Shown here one piece after another: positions 15,408 to 24,392 of a DNA stretch of 33,685 bases (within the stretch, counting starts at the first letter, position 1; each line of letters starts with the position of its first letter). The stretch is from an uncultured Oscillospiraceae bacterium (GTDB taxonomy: Bacteria; Bacillota; Clostridia; Oscillospirales; Oscillospiraceae). The translations under genes and the position numbers were made by a program. Under the pieces are notes generated by a model. The model was not told where the DNA came from. It worked only from the letters and a program-made list of their open reading frames with translations, and did not search any database. The DNA is taken from assembly GCA_947626315.1 (NCBI GenBank), contig CANQRQ010000024.1:1-33685 (forward strand). The letters are read 5' to 3'.

Positions 15408-17555
15408 TTATATACCCAGCAGCTGGGTGAAGGCGGCGGTCAGTGTGCAGGCCAGGAAGCCTGCCGCCGTGGGCAGCAGGACGGCCGCCGCCGTCCACTT
15501 GAGGCTCCCCGTCTCCTTTCTGACCGTCAGCACCGTGGTGGAGCAGGGCCAGTGGAGCAGCGAGAAGAGCATGACGCACAAAGCCGTGCTCCAGGTCCAG
15601 CCCTGCCCCAGCAGCAGGGCCTTGATCTGGGCCAGGTCCCCCAGCTGGCTGAGGCTGCCCTGGGCGGTGTAGATCATGATGATAATAGGAAAGACGATCT
15701 CGTTGGCCGGAAAGCCCAGGAGAAAGGCCAGGAGGATCGCCCCGTCCATCCCCATCAGGCGGCCCAGGGGGTCCAGGAAGCCCGCCGCCAGCGCAAGCAG
15801 GCTCTCCCCTCCCAGGCGCAGATTGGCCAGCAGCCACAGCAGCGCCCCGGCAGGGGCGGCCACGGCGGCGGCCCGGCCCAGGACGAAGAGAGTCCGGTCC
15901 AGCACGGAGCGGACGAGCACCCGCAGCAGCTGGGGCCGCCGGTAGGGCGGCAGCTCCAGCACAAAGGAGGAGGGCACCCCCTTCAAAACCGTGGCGGACA
16001 AAAGCCGGGTGGCGGCAAAGGTGGTCCCCACGCCCAGCAGAATGAGCAGCGTGAGCAGCAGGGCGGACAGCAGCGTGGACAGGCTGCCGGAGGCCGAGCC
16101 CACAAAGAACATGCCCAGCAGGGCGATCAAAGTGGGGAAGCGGCCGTTGCAGGGCACAAAGCTGTTGGTCAGCACGGCCAGCAGCCGCTCCCGCTCCGAG
16201 TCGATGATCCGGCAGCCCACCACCCCCGCCGCGTTGCAGCCAAAGCCCATGGCCATGGTCAGGGCCTGCTTGCCGCAGGCGGCGCAGCGCTGGAAGGGCC
16301 GGTCCAGATTGTAGGCCACCCGGGGCAGGTAGCCCGCGTCCTCCAGCAGGGTGAACAGGGGGAAGAAAATGGCCATAGGCGGCAGCATCACCGCCGTCAC
16401 CCAGGCCAGCACCCGGTAGGCCCCGTCCACCAGCACTCCCCGGAGCCAGGGCGGCGCGCCCAGAGCCGCCATCAGCGCCGCCAGGCGCTCCTGGAGCCGG
16501 AACAGCGCCCCCATGAGCAGGTCCGAGGGGAGGTTGGCCCCGGCAATGGTGAGGTAAAAGACCCCCGCCAGCAGCAGGGCCATCAGCGGGTAGCCCAGCC
16601 GCCGCCCGGTGAGGACCCTGTCGATCCGCCGGTCCCGGAGGCTGTAGCCCTCCCGGTCCAGCCGGACTACCCCGTGGCAGAGCTCCTCCCCCGCCATCAC
16701 CAGGGCCGACACCAGCAGGTCCTCCAGGCCGTCCCGGTCGATGCCCCGGGCCGCCAGGGCCAGCCGCTCCTTCTCCGCCGCCAGAAGCAACTCCCCCTGC
16801 CGGCTCAGGGCCCCGTCCAGATAGCGGTCCGCCCCGTCTAACAGCTTCTCGTCCCCCTCCAGCAGCCGCAGGCAGAGGAAGCGGGCGTCCAGCCGGCCCC
16901 GGACCGCCGCCTCCGCCAGAGGCAGCAGCCGGGCCACGGCCTCCTCCACCGGGGCAGGATAGCGCACCCGGTAGCTGTCCCGCTGCTCCGGGCCGTCCAG
17001 CAGCCGGTCCAGCGCCTGCAGCAGGGCGGTCCGGCTGCTCTTTTGCCGGGCGGAGACGCCGATCACCGGCACCCCCAGCCGCCGGGAGAGCAGCGGCAGA
17101 TCCAGGCGGATCTGCTTCTTTTCCGCCTCGTCCAGGAGGTTGACGCACAGCAGCACCCGGCGGGAGATCTCCATGGTCTGCAGGGCCAGGTTCATGTTCC
17201 GCTCCAGGCAGGTGGCGTCGCAGACCACCACGACTGCCTCCGCCCCGCCGAAGCAGATAAAGTCCCGGGCCACTTCCTCCTCCGCCGAGTGGGCCATGAG
17301 GGAGTAGGTCCCGGGAATGTCCACCAGCACCAGCTCCCGCTTTTCGGTCCGGCACAGGCCCTGGGCGCTGGTGACGGTTTTCCCGGGCCAGTTGCCCGTG
17401 TGCTGGTTCATATGGGTGAGCCGGTTGAAGACGGTGCTTTTCCCCACGTTGGGGTTGCCCGCCAGGGCGACCAGCTGCCGCCCCTCCCGCAGCCGGCTGA
17501 AGTCTGTCAGCTCTCCCCCGGCCCTTCTGCCGGTGGAGCTTTTGGTCAGGCCCAT
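15408..17555 (-). CDS. feoB: Ferrous iron transporter FeoB
   Basis: 715 aa. The N-terminal G-protein domain carries G1 GNPNVGKS (33-40), switch TGNWPGKTV, G3 DIPGTYS (79-85) and a G4-like VNLLDEAE in place of NxxD, which is usual for FeoB. A helical spacer covers about 190-310. The polytopic membrane part contains two gate regions, with the conserved Cys-bearing FGCNAAGVVGCRII and a FPANEIVFPI segment. It imports Fe2+ across the cytoplasmic membrane. The ATG has GGAGGAG 6 nt upstream. It lies 63 nt after feoA on the same strand. No recognisable iron-repressor site was seen upstream of feoA. Confidence 0.96.
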   Translation of the reverse strand: MGLTKSSTGRRAGGELTDFSRLREGRQLVALAGNPNVGKSTVFNRLTHMNQHTGNWPGKTVTSAQGLCRTEKRELVLVDIPGTYSLMAHSAEEEVARDFICFGGAEAVVVVCDATCLERNMNLALQTMEISRRVLLCVNLLDEAEKKQIRLDLPLLSRRLGVPVIGVSARQKSSRTALLQALDRLLDGPEQRDSYRVRYPAPVEEAVARLLPLAEAAVRGRLDARFLCLRLLEGDEKLLDGADRYLDGALSRQGELLLAAEKERLALAARGIDRDGLEDLLVSALVMAGEELCHGVVRLDREGYSLRDRRIDRVLTGRRLGYPLMALLLAGVFYLTIAGANLPSDLLMGALFRLQERLAALMAALGAPPWLRGVLVDGAYRVLAWVTAVMLPPMAIFFPLFTLLEDAGYLPRVAYNLDRPFQRCAACGKQALTMAMGFGCNAAGVVGCRIIDSERERLLAVLTNSFVPCNGRFPTLIALLGMFFVGSASGSLSTLLSALLLTLLILLGVGTTFAATRLLSATVLKGVPSSFVLELPPYRRPQLLRVLVRSVLDRTLFVLGRAAAVAAPAGALLWLLANLRLGGESLLALAAGFLDPLGRLMGMDGAILLAFLLGFPANEIVFPIIIMIYTAQGSLSQLGDLAQIKALLLGQGWTWSTALCVMLFSLLHWPCSTTVLTVRKETGSLKWTAAAVLLPTAAGFLACTLTAAFTQLLGI

Positions 17556-17618
17556 GCTCTTCTCCTCCCTGTCCGCTGTCAGAGCCGCCGTCCCCGGCGG
17601 CCCTGTGAAGTCTGCGAT

Positions 17619-17873
17619 TTACGGAACCTCGCGCCGGGGGAGCGGACGGATTTCCACCTGCCGGCTGTCCTCCGCCCGCAGGGCGATGACCGCGCCGCGG
17701 ACGGCGTAGGCGGCCGGGTCCCCGCCGGGGCTGACGCCCAGGCACTCCACCAGCGTATTCTCGATCAGTCCGATATCCTGCAGCCTCCGGCGCATGCCTC
17801 CGGTGCTGTGCAGTGACTGTACCAGGGCAAACTGCCCGGGGCGCAGGCAGTCCAGCGTTGAAAGGCTGTTCAT
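17619..17873 (-). CDS. feoA: Ferrous iron transport protein FeoA
   Basis: 84 aa SH3-like protein that assists FeoB. It shows the typical pattern: an N-terminal LRPGQFALVQSL strand, GGMRRRLQDIGLIENTLVE (the Feo signature), and a final VEIRPL strand. It is cytosolic. feoB follows 63 nt downstream and is clearly co-transcribed. The ATG at 17871-17873 has only a weak AGCAGG site about 10 nt upstream. Confidence 0.92.
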   Translation of the reverse strand: MNSLSTLDCLRPGQFALVQSLHSTGGMRRRLQDIGLIENTLVECLGVSPGGDPAAYAVRGAVIALRAEDSRQVEIRPLPRREVP

Positions 17874-17928
17874 TGCGATGCACCTGCTTCCACTCTCAGC
17901 TTATTCCGCCGGGCCCGCCGGTGTTCCC

Positions 17929-17957
17929 TTGACATCCGCCGGGCAAAATGGTAGCAT
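17929..17957 (+). promoter_or_regulatory. Promoter of the glyoxalase/isochorismatase operon
   Basis: TTGACA (17929-17934), a 17-nt spacer and TAGCAT (17952-17957) lie 30 nt upstream of the TTG start. Confidence 0.65.
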
Positions 17958-17987
17958 CTATCTATAAACGAAAGGGGGGGCCTTACT

Positions 17988-18362
17988 TTGTTTACCTTCA
18001 ATCACTTTAATTTCAACGTTCTGAACATGGAGCGGAGCCTGCAGTTTTACAGCGAGGCCCTGGGCCTCAAGCCTGTGCGGGAGAAGTTTGCCGAGGACGG
18101 CAGCTTCCACCTGGTCTTCCTGGGGGACGGGGAGACCGGCTTCAGCCTGGAGCTGACAGAGCTGAAAGACCGGACGCAGGCCTACGACCTGGGCGAGGGG
18201 GAGTTTCACCTGGCCTTTGAGGCGGAGGACATTGACGCCGCCCACGAAAAGCACGCTGCCATGGGCTGCATCTGCCACGAGAACCCCAAGATGAAGGTGT
18301 ATTTCATCGAGGACCCGGACGGGTACTGGATCGAGATCATCCGGAAGAAGAACCGGGACTGA
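17988..18362 (+). CDS. VOC-family glyoxalase-like protein
   Basis: 124 aa with two beta-alpha-beta-beta-beta modules of the vicinal-oxygen-chelate fold. Residues H6, E55, H74 and E116 occupy the places expected for the glyoxalase I metal ligands, and MERSLQFYSEALGLKPVREK is the classic N-terminal motif. It may act as lactoylglutathione lyase or on another thiol adduct; the true substrate is not known. Translation starts at TTG (17988-17990), preceded by a run of seven G residues about 7 nt upstream; no ATG is placed correctly. It is followed after 10 nt by an isochorismatase-fold gene, so the two form an operon. Confidence 0.85.
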   Translation: MFTFNHFNFNVLNMERSLQFYSEALGLKPVREKFAEDGSFHLVFLGDGETGFSLELTELKDRTQAYDLGEGEFHLAFEAEDIDAAHEKHAAMGCICHENPKMKVYFIEDPDGYWIEIIRKKNRD

Positions 18363-18372
18363 GGAGGCCGCC

Positions 18373-18900
18373 ATGCATCAGCTGCTGATCGTCGTGGATA
18401 TGCAGAAGGACTTCATTGACGGCGCCCTGGGCACCAAGGAGGCGGAGGCCATCGTCCCCGCCGTGGCGGAGAAGATCAGGCGCTTTCCCGGCCAGGTGAT
18501 CTTCACCCGGGACACCCACGGGGAAAACTATCTCCGGACCCAGGAGGGCCGGCGGCTCCCGGTGCCCCACTGTCTGAAGGGCACTCCCGGCTGGGAGATC
18601 CGGCCGGAGCTGCTGGCCCTGGCCCCGGAAGCGGAGCTTGTGGACAAGCCCGGCTTCGGCTCCGTCGAGCTGGCACGGCGTCTGGCCCGGCTGCACGAGG
18701 CCCAGCCCCTTGACGGCGTCACCCTGGTGGGCCTGTGCACGGACATCTGCGTGCTCTCCAACGCCCTGCTGCTCAAGGCCTTTCTGCCGGAGGTGCCCCT
18801 GACGGTGGACGCCGCCTGCTGCGCCGGGGTCACTCCGGAGAGCCACCGCCATGCCCTGGAGGCCATGAAAAGCTGCCAGATCCAGGTCATAAATGACTAA
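18373..18900 (+). CDS. Isochorismatase-family cysteine hydrolase, nicotinamidase-like
   Basis: 175 aa. Catalytic Asp9 (VVDMQKDF), Lys92 (VDKPGFGS) and Cys126 (CTDICV) are all in place. D47 and H49 (RDTHGENY) and H66 (VPHCLKGTPGWEI) match the metal-binding region of nicotinamidases. It probably hydrolyses nicotinamide or a related amide in the cytosol. It is co-transcribed with the upstream glyoxalase-like gene. A 20-bp hairpin ends the operon. Confidence 0.87.
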   Translation: MHQLLIVVDMQKDFIDGALGTKEAEAIVPAVAEKIRRFPGQVIFTRDTHGENYLRTQEGRRLPVPHCLKGTPGWEIRPELLALAPEAELVDKPGFGSVELARRLARLHEAQPLDGVTLVGLCTDICVLSNALLLKAFLPEVPLTVDAACCAGVTPESHRHALEAMKSCQIQVIND

Positions 18901-18904
18901 ACGC

Positions 18905-18949
18905 CGCAAGAAAAGGCCCCGTGCGATTTCGCACGGGGCTTTTCTTGCG
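18905..18949. terminator. Bidirectional terminator
   Basis: A long stem (CGCAAGAAAAGG at 18905-18916 and onward, complement ending at 18949) with one bulged G and the loop TT. It serves the two convergent genes on either side. Confidence 0.8.
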
Positions 18950-18958
18950 ACGAGGTTT

Positions 18959-19513
18959 TTATTCCTTCACAGTGCCGTCGGGATTGAAGAGGGGCAGCGG
19001 GGCCAGGAAAATGATATCGTCCCGCTTGGCGGCGTCGCCCTCGGCCAGGACGGCCATCTTGCCGGCCACGATGCCGCCGGCCTTGGCCACCAGCTGCTCC
19101 ATCGCCCGGAGGGATTCCCCGGTGGAGATCACGTCGTCCAGAATCAGCATCCGCTTGCCCTTGATCTGCTCGGCGTCCGCGGTGTCGATCACCAGGCGCT
19201 GCACGGCCTCGGTGGTGATGGACTTGACAGAGACCTCAAACACGCCGGACATGTAGGCCTTGGGGCCCTTCCGGGCCAGGAAATACTTGTCCGCTCCGCT
19301 CTGGCGGGCCATCTCATACAGCAGGGGGATGGATTTGGCCTCGGGGGCAATGATGTAGTCATACTCCGGGGCGCGCTTGAGCAGCTCGGCGGCGCAGTGG
19401 ACCGTCAGCTCCACATCGCCGAAAATCACAAAAGCGCCGATATACAGATCGTCCGAAACCGGGCAGAGGGTCAGCTCCCGTTTTAAGCCTGCAACGTCTA
19501 TTTCATAAGTCAT
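18959..19513 (-). CDS. Phosphoribosyltransferase (adenine PRTase-like)
   Basis: 184 aa type I phosphoribosyltransferase. The PRPP-binding motif is RMLILDDVISTGESLRAME, and an upstream YIIAPEAKSIPLLYEMAR segment plus FLARKGPKAYM match the adenine/xanthine-type enzymes. It should make a nucleotide from PRPP and a purine base, but base specificity cannot be read off. The ATG at 19511-19513 is chosen because GGGAGGAAC lies about 8 nt upstream and the protein then has the normal family length; the frame stays open further upstream but reads as non-coding. Confidence 0.85.
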   Translation of the reverse strand: MTYEIDVAGLKRELTLCPVSDDLYIGAFVIFGDVELTVHCAAELLKRAPEYDYIIAPEAKSIPLLYEMARQSGADKYFLARKGPKAYMSGVFEVSVKSITTEAVQRLVIDTADAEQIKGKRMLILDDVISTGESLRAMEQLVAKAGGIVAGKMAVLAEGDAAKRDDIIFLAPLPLFNPDGTVKE

Positions 19514-19559
19514 GATGGTTTGTTCCTCCCAATGATGTATTACGCAATGCTCTTTTCTT

Positions 19560-19587
19560 ATTTTACAGGATAATGGGGAAAAATCAA
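19560..19587 (-). promoter_or_regulatory. Phosphoribosyltransferase promoter
   Basis: On the minus strand TTGATT (19582-19587), a 16-nt spacer and TAAAAT (19560-19565). Confidence 0.55.
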
Positions 19588-19638
19588 GAGGCAATCGCAA
19601 GATTTTCTGCCTCTTTCCGCCCCGGACGCGACAAAGAA

Positions 19639-19658
19639 CCCCGCGGCAAGCCGCGGGG
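19639..19658 (-). terminator. Terminator after the HtrA protease gene
   Basis: CCCCGCGG (19639-19646) pairs with its complement after a short loop, and is followed on the minus strand by TTCTTTGTC. Confidence 0.65.
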
Positions 19659-19718
19659 CCCTTCGTTTTGGGAGAAAAGAGAGGATTTATAGGAGTAGAA
19701 AAGTAGCAAATTGATTGG

Positions 19719-21128
19719 TCAGCCCCGGCCGGTCCCGGTGGAGCCGCCCGGCAGCTCCTCGTCAAAGGTGACGCTCACGCTCAGGCTTTCGCCCGCCCGG
19801 TAGAGGCTGACGTCGGCGGTATCCCCGGCGGAATACTGCCGGATGGCGCCCCGCAGCTCACTGTAGCTGCTCACGCTTTCATCCCCCAGCCCGGTGATGA
19901 TGTCCCCGGACTGGATCCCGGCGGTCTCGGCGGCGCTGCCCCGCTCCACAGAGTACACGTAGGCCCCCAGGGGCATGCCGTAATACTGGCTGTACATGGA
20001 GTTGTAGCGCTCGTCGATCCGGACGCCCAGGCTGGCCTTGCCGGACACATAGCCCTGGCTGATCAGGTCGCTGGCGATAGAGGCGGCCTCGTTGATGGGA
20101 ATCGCGAAGCCCAGGCCCTCCACGCCGGTGTCGCTGTACTTGGCGGTGACGATGCCCACCACCTCGCCCCGGTCGTTGTAGACCGGGCCGCCGGAGTTGC
20201 CGTGGTTCACGGCGGCGTCCAGCTGGAACATGTTCACCGCCTCGGCGTTGGTGTCCGTGGTGATCAGCCGGTCCAGGGCGCTCACATGGCCGGTGGTCAT
20301 GGAGAACTCCAGCTCGCCCAGGGGATTGCCCACCACATAGATGTCATCCCCCACCTGGAGGCTGTCGCTGTCCCCGAAGCTGACGGGGCTCAGGCCCGTG
20401 GCGTCGATCTTCAGCACGGCCAGGTCGCTCCCCTCGGCCTCTATGCCCACGATCTCCGCCGGATATTCCGTCTCATCCCGGAGCATCACCGTCACGTCCA
20501 GGCCCCTGGTATAGGCGTCCTCGATCACGTGGTAGTTGGTGAGGATGTAGCCGTTATCGGAGATGAGGAAGCCGGAGCCGCTGACAGGGGCGGAGCTTGT
20601 GATACCGAAAATGTTGGTGTAGTTGACCTCGGTGCTGATGCCCACCGCCTGGCGGCAGGCCTGCTCATAGATCTGACCGGCGTCCAGCCCGCTCCCGGCG
20701 GACACCGCCGTGGTGGGGAGGGCGGAAGCGGTCTGCGCGGCAAGGGCCGGCGCCGCATCCTCCTCCTGGAGCGCCTCCAGCTGGGCCTCCAGCAGCGCCA
20801 CCCGCTCGTTCAGGCGGCCGCCCATGGCCGCGGAGCCGATCAGGCCCCCCGTCAGGGCGCACAGCAGGCAGGCCAGAAAAACCTTGGCAAACAGATGGCT
20901 CTTCTTCCCCTCGGGGGCCTTATGCTCCCGGACCGGCTTCTCCGGCGGGGTATAGTAGCGGGGCGGGGCCGTGTTTTCATCCACGGGGACATAATGGGCG
21001 TCTGAATAGATCCGCTGGGTGTAGCCGTTTTTATAGTGGTACTCCCCGCTGACCCGGTCCGTCTCTCCGGTAAAGCCGGAGACGCCGGCGCCGTCCTCCT
21101 TCTGTCCGTGTTCCCCAGGCGCAAACAT
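19719..21128 (-). CDS. Membrane-anchored HtrA/DegP-type serine protease
   Basis: 469 aa. A cytoplasmic N-terminal region of about 78 residues is followed by one membrane segment (about 79-101) and a short Leu/Glu coiled coil (about 105-123). The trypsin-like domain has triad H200 (LTNYHVIEDA), D235 (GSDLAVLKID) and S312 (VNHGNSGGPV). A single PDZ domain (about 365-460, VERGSAAETAGIQSGDIITG) ends the chain. It probably degrades or refolds damaged proteins on the outer face of the membrane. The ATG at 21128 has GAGGG 7 nt upstream. It is monocistronic, with its own terminator. Confidence 0.93.
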   Translation of the reverse strand: MFAPGEHGQKEDGAGVSGFTGETDRVSGEYHYKNGYTQRIYSDAHYVPVDENTAPPRYYTPPEKPVREHKAPEGKKSHLFAKVFLACLLCALTGGLIGSAAMGGRLNERVALLEAQLEALQEEDAAPALAAQTASALPTTAVSAGSGLDAGQIYEQACRQAVGISTEVNYTNIFGITSSAPVSGSGFLISDNGYILTNYHVIEDAYTRGLDVTVMLRDETEYPAEIVGIEAEGSDLAVLKIDATGLSPVSFGDSDSLQVGDDIYVVGNPLGELEFSMTTGHVSALDRLITTDTNAEAVNMFQLDAAVNHGNSGGPVYNDRGEVVGIVTAKYSDTGVEGLGFAIPINEAASIASDLISQGYVSGKASLGVRIDERYNSMYSQYYGMPLGAYVYSVERGSAAETAGIQSGDIITGLGDESVSSYSELRGAIRQYSAGDTADVSLYRAGESLSVSVTFDEELPGGSTGTGRG

Positions 21129-21152
21129 GCTGAAACCCTCTTTTTTGCCTTT

Positions 21153-21181
21153 GGGAATCGCTGAATAAATCAGCGCTTCCC
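21153..21181 (-). promoter_or_regulatory. Hairpin in the 5' leader of the htrA-like gene
   Basis: A 12-bp stem with one mismatch (GGGAATCGCTGA, loop ATAAA, complement) lies 25 nt upstream of the protease start. On the opposite strand it is followed by TTGTTTTTC, so it could also block transcription entering from the left. Confidence 0.45.
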
Positions 21182-21309
21182 TTGTTTTTCTTTACGGCCT
21201 TACTATAACCTCCATTTGTGACCCTGACATGAACAAACTTCCAAAATTTTATAAACAAAGCGGTAAGAATTCATGAACGGGGTTTTCTCCCTCCTCCTTT
21301 AGCCGGTTT

Positions 21310-23142
21310 TCAATAGGTGGCGTCCCAGCGGCCCAGGCCGTAGATGTTAAACCCGGGGTTGTAGCCGTCCACAGGCGGGTCGGTGACGCGCAGAGGCTGG
21401 AGCTCCAGGTCCGTGTTCTCCTGAATCCAGTTAAGACAGCGCTCCGAGTTCATCTGAAGCCCAATGTACATGGATTCAGACGCCTGGTAGGGCTCCCCGT
21501 CCGCATTCAGCCGCTGCCCGACCAGGCAGATCTCCGCCCGGAATTCCGTGTTCAGGTCGTAGTAATCGTCATCCAGGATGTACCAGAAGTACCCGGCCTG
21601 CCCGTCCCGCACGTCCGGCAGCAGGCAGTTCTGGATGAAGTCCATGGCCTGGTCCCCGGTGAGGACACAGCCCGCCCCTTCCCGGTAGTAGGTGTTCAGC
21701 TCCACATATTTCAGGTGCTCCCGGTCCAGCGGGGTCGCCCGCCCCTCCAGGTTCAGCCGCGCCTCAATGCTCTCCGGCGTGTTCAGCAGCCGCTGCACCG
21801 TCCGCAGGTCGGAGTTCTGGTCCGCCAGGGCCTCCTCGCCGCCGTCCAGATCGTAGCTCCGCTGCAGGATCCGGCCGTTTTTCAGCCGGTAGACCAGCGG
21901 CAGGCTCGGCAGCTCCCGGTTTGCCGGGCTCGCCTCATTGCGGGCCTTGTGGCCGATGATCTGCCGGTGCAGGGAGAGCAGCTCCTCCAGATCGCCGGTC
22001 ACATCCGCCCCGTAGAGCTCCGCCTTTGCCACCGTCTCCGGCGCGGGGACCCTCCGCTCGATGCCGAAGAGGTCCAGCTCCAGGCAGGCCGTCAGGGCGA
22101 TCATGAACAGGCACAGGGCGGCGCAGCCCTTCCAGCGGCCCCGGAACACCCGCAGAGAGCGCTGGATCAGCATCTCGGCGCCGAAATAGCCCAGGGCCGC
22201 CCCCAAGGCCGCCAGGGCCCCGATCAGCACCGCGTTGGAAGAGCCCTTCCATTCCCTGATGCCGGGGAACAGGCACTCCACCAGGACCATCGGGAGAACG
22301 ATGCCGGCCCCCAGGGCCATGCAGCCGCGAAACAGGGGCTTGAGGAAGGGATAGGCCGCCGTATCCCCCGCCCGCTCCATCTGCCGCCGGCGAAAGAGCA
22401 GCAGAGCCAGGGCCGACAGGACCAGGCCCACCCCGGCGTAAGCCGCCATAAGCCCCCAGACCTTAGCGCCGGGATTGACCTTGGAGAAATCGCAGCCGTT
22501 CAGCAGCCGGTACAGCTCCGCCGGCGGGGAGAGCCACATCAGCACGGTCCGGTTTCCCATATAGCCGTAGAGGAAAACCTCCATCAGCCACTCGCCGCAA
22601 AACTCCAGAACGAAGGCCGCCATGTTCAGCAGAACGTAGATCACCGGCAGGATGACGATGTTCCCGGTGAGCATGGCGCAGAAGACGGCCATGCCGTAAT
22701 AAAACAGGCTCCCCAGCGCCGTCAGGCCCATCCAGGACAGCGCGTAGGCGGCCTGCCCCGGCGCCCGCAGCAGCGCCAGGGCCGCCAGCAGCCCGGTCAG
22801 GGCGACGGCTCCCAGCTGGGGCAGCAGTCCGGTGAGATAAACCGTACAGAACAGCTCCTCCCGCCGCAGGGGCAAAGAGGTCATCATGCCGCAGCCCCGG
22901 CTGCTGTAGAGGAAGCTGAAGAGGCTCATAGCCGCCAGCATGCCCAGGCCGAAGGGGAGGCCGTTGGCCGTCAGGATCGCCACCAGCGCCAGCGACTGGC
23001 CGGGCCTGCTGCCGGTATTGGTCAGCCCACTGCCCAGGGTCAGTAGCAGGAGCAGCGCGGTATAGCCCGCCCAGAGCGGCCAGGTCCGGCGCAGCAGATT
23101 TTTGGCCACGCCCTTGTTAAAAAAGCACATTTTTGACCGCAT
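21310..23142 (-). CDS. ABC-2-type transporter permease
   Basis: 610 aa polytopic membrane protein. About six to eight hydrophobic segments occupy residues 18-340 (for example WPLWAGYTALLLLLTLGSGL). They are followed by a large soluble C-terminal region of about 260 residues with few hydrophobic stretches. It is the membrane partner of the upstream ATPase, whose stop codon it overlaps by 26 nt. The ATG at 23140-23142 has GGGAGG 8 nt upstream; a GTG 9 nt earlier is too close to that site. The YtrA-type regulator in the operon suggests a cell-envelope stress or peptide-resistance exporter. The substrate is unknown. Confidence 0.82.
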   Translation of the reverse strand: MRSKMCFFNKGVAKNLLRRTWPLWAGYTALLLLLTLGSGLTNTGSRPGQSLALVAILTANGLPFGLGMLAAMSLFSFLYSSRGCGMMTSLPLRREELFCTVYLTGLLPQLGAVALTGLLAALALLRAPGQAAYALSWMGLTALGSLFYYGMAVFCAMLTGNIVILPVIYVLLNMAAFVLEFCGEWLMEVFLYGYMGNRTVLMWLSPPAELYRLLNGCDFSKVNPGAKVWGLMAAYAGVGLVLSALALLLFRRRQMERAGDTAAYPFLKPLFRGCMALGAGIVLPMVLVECLFPGIREWKGSSNAVLIGALAALGAALGYFGAEMLIQRSLRVFRGRWKGCAALCLFMIALTACLELDLFGIERRVPAPETVAKAELYGADVTGDLEELLSLHRQIIGHKARNEASPANRELPSLPLVYRLKNGRILQRSYDLDGGEEALADQNSDLRTVQRLLNTPESIEARLNLEGRATPLDREHLKYVELNTYYREGAGCVLTGDQAMDFIQNCLLPDVRDGQAGYFWYILDDDYYDLNTEFRAEICLVGQRLNADGEPYQASESMYIGLQMNSERCLNWIQENTDLELQPLRVTDPPVDGYNPGFNIYGLGRWDATY

Positions 23143-24013
23143 GATCCACACCTCCCAGTTCGTAGATAAAGATTTCCTCCAGGGTCAGGGGCAGCACATC
23201 CAGAAACAGCGGGGAGAGCGCCTGGAGCCTGGCCGTCAGCTCCTCGGTCCGCCCCCGCAGGATGATCTGCTGCACCCGGCCGGTCCGGGCGCTGTGGAGG
23301 ACCGGCAGATCCGGCGGCAGCGCCTGCCCGTCGGGCAGGGCCAGCTGGATCTTCACGCTGCTCTCCTGCAGCTCCGCCAGGCTCCGCTCCAGGAGCATTT
23401 TCCCCCGGTTCAGGATGCCCACATGGTCGCACACGTCCTCCAGCTCCCGCAGGTTGTGGGAGGAGACCAGCACCGTGGTGCCCCGCTCGGCCACGTCGGC
23501 CATCAGCAGCCCCCAGACCTGCCGGCGCATCACCGGGTCCAGGCCGTCCACCGGCTCGTCCAGGATCAGCAGCTCCGGCCGCAGGGACAGGGCCAGCCAA
23601 AAGGCCGCCTGCTTCTGCATCCCCTTGCTCAGCCGGCGCATCAGGCGTTTCCGGTCCAGCTGGAAAAACTCCCCCAGCTTCTCAAAGCGCTCCCGGTCAA
23701 AGCCCGGGCAGACGCCGCCGTAAAACCCGGCCATGTCCTCCACCGTGGCGGAGTTGTAATAGAAGATCTCGTCCGGGATATAGGCGATCCGGCTTTTCAC
23801 TCCGGGGTTTTCGTACACCGGCTCCCCGTCCATGAGCAGCTCCCCGGCGTCCTGCCGGTAAATGCCCGCCATGTGGCGGATCAGGGTGGATTTTCCCGCC
23901 CCGTTGGGCCCCACCAGGCCGTACACCGCCCCCTGGGGGACGGTGAGCTCCAGGCCGTCCAGGGCCCGGAAGCCGTCAAAGCTCTTGACCAGAGCCTTTG
24001 CTTCAACTTTCAT
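23117..24013 (-). CDS. ABC transporter ATP-binding protein
   Basis: 298 aa. Walker A GPNGAGKST at 35-43, signature LSKGMQ at 129-134, Walker B LLILDEP at 148-154 and a switch His in LVSSHNLREL. The C-terminal 80 residues are an accessory region common in ABC-2 exporters. It powers the permease encoded next; both genes overlap their neighbours (11 nt with the regulator, 26 nt with the permease), so stoichiometric, coupled translation is likely. Confidence 0.93.
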   Translation of the reverse strand: MKVEAKALVKSFDGFRALDGLELTVPQGAVYGLVGPNGAGKSTLIRHMAGIYRQDAGELLMDGEPVYENPGVKSRIAYIPDEIFYYNSATVEDMAGFYGGVCPGFDRERFEKLGEFFQLDRKRLMRRLSKGMQKQAAFWLALSLRPELLILDEPVDGLDPVMRRQVWGLLMADVAERGTTVLVSSHNLRELEDVCDHVGILNRGKMLLERSLAELQESSVKIQLALPDGQALPPDLPVLHSARTGRVQQIILRGRTEELTARLQALSPLFLDVLPLTLEEIFIYELGGVDHAVKNVLF

Positions 24014-24371
24014 GCGTGTCTCCTCCTTTCAAGGCCGCCGTCAATTCCTCCTCCGAGGCCCCCAGCAGCCGCAGCTCCGCCGCCAGGGCCCGGAAGCGGC
24101 CCAGCAGCTCCGCCTTTCTGGCCTGGGCCGCCCGGTCCCGCGGGCAGACAAAGCTGCCCCGGCCGGGCACAGAGCAGATATAGCCCTCCGCCTCCAGCTC
24201 CCGGTACGCCCGCTGGATGGTGTTGGGATTGATGGCCAGCTGGGCTGCCAGCTCCCGCACCGAGGGCAGCCGCTCATCCGCGGAGAGCGCCCCGGTGAGG
24301 ATCAGCTGGCGGAAGCCGTCCCGCACCTGCTCATAGATGGGCCGCCCGTCGCGGAAATTGATGCTGATCAC
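24003..24371 (-). CDS. GntR-family regulator, YtrA subfamily
   Basis: 122 aa. The N-terminal winged helix is clear: RPIYEQVRDGFRQLILTG, then LPSVRELAAQLAINPNTIQR and YICSVPGRGSFVC. A short C-terminal helical tail of about 45 residues follows, which marks the YtrA group that usually sits first in an ABC-transporter operon. Translation starts at GTG (24369-24371), with AGGAGG 7 nt upstream; a longer frame begins inside the promoter and is rejected. It overlaps the ATPase gene by 11 nt. It should repress its own operon through the symmetrical site at 24393-24419. Confidence 0.92.
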   Translation of the reverse strand: MISINFRDGRPIYEQVRDGFRQLILTGALSADERLPSVRELAAQLAINPNTIQRAYRELEAEGYICSVPGRGSFVCPRDRAAQARKAELLGRFRALAAELRLLGASEEELTAALKGGDTHES

Positions 24372-24392
24372 AGCAGCACCTCCTTCTGTGTC

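Noticed and set aside
15382-17883. Minus-strand open frame of 833 codons overlapping feoB and feoA in another frame
   Set aside because: Extremely Gly/Pro/Ala/Arg-rich and out of frame with the well-recognised FeoA and FeoB.
17874-17987. Iron-repressor box upstream of feoA
   Set aside because: No Fur-like or DtxR-like dyad could be recognised by eye.
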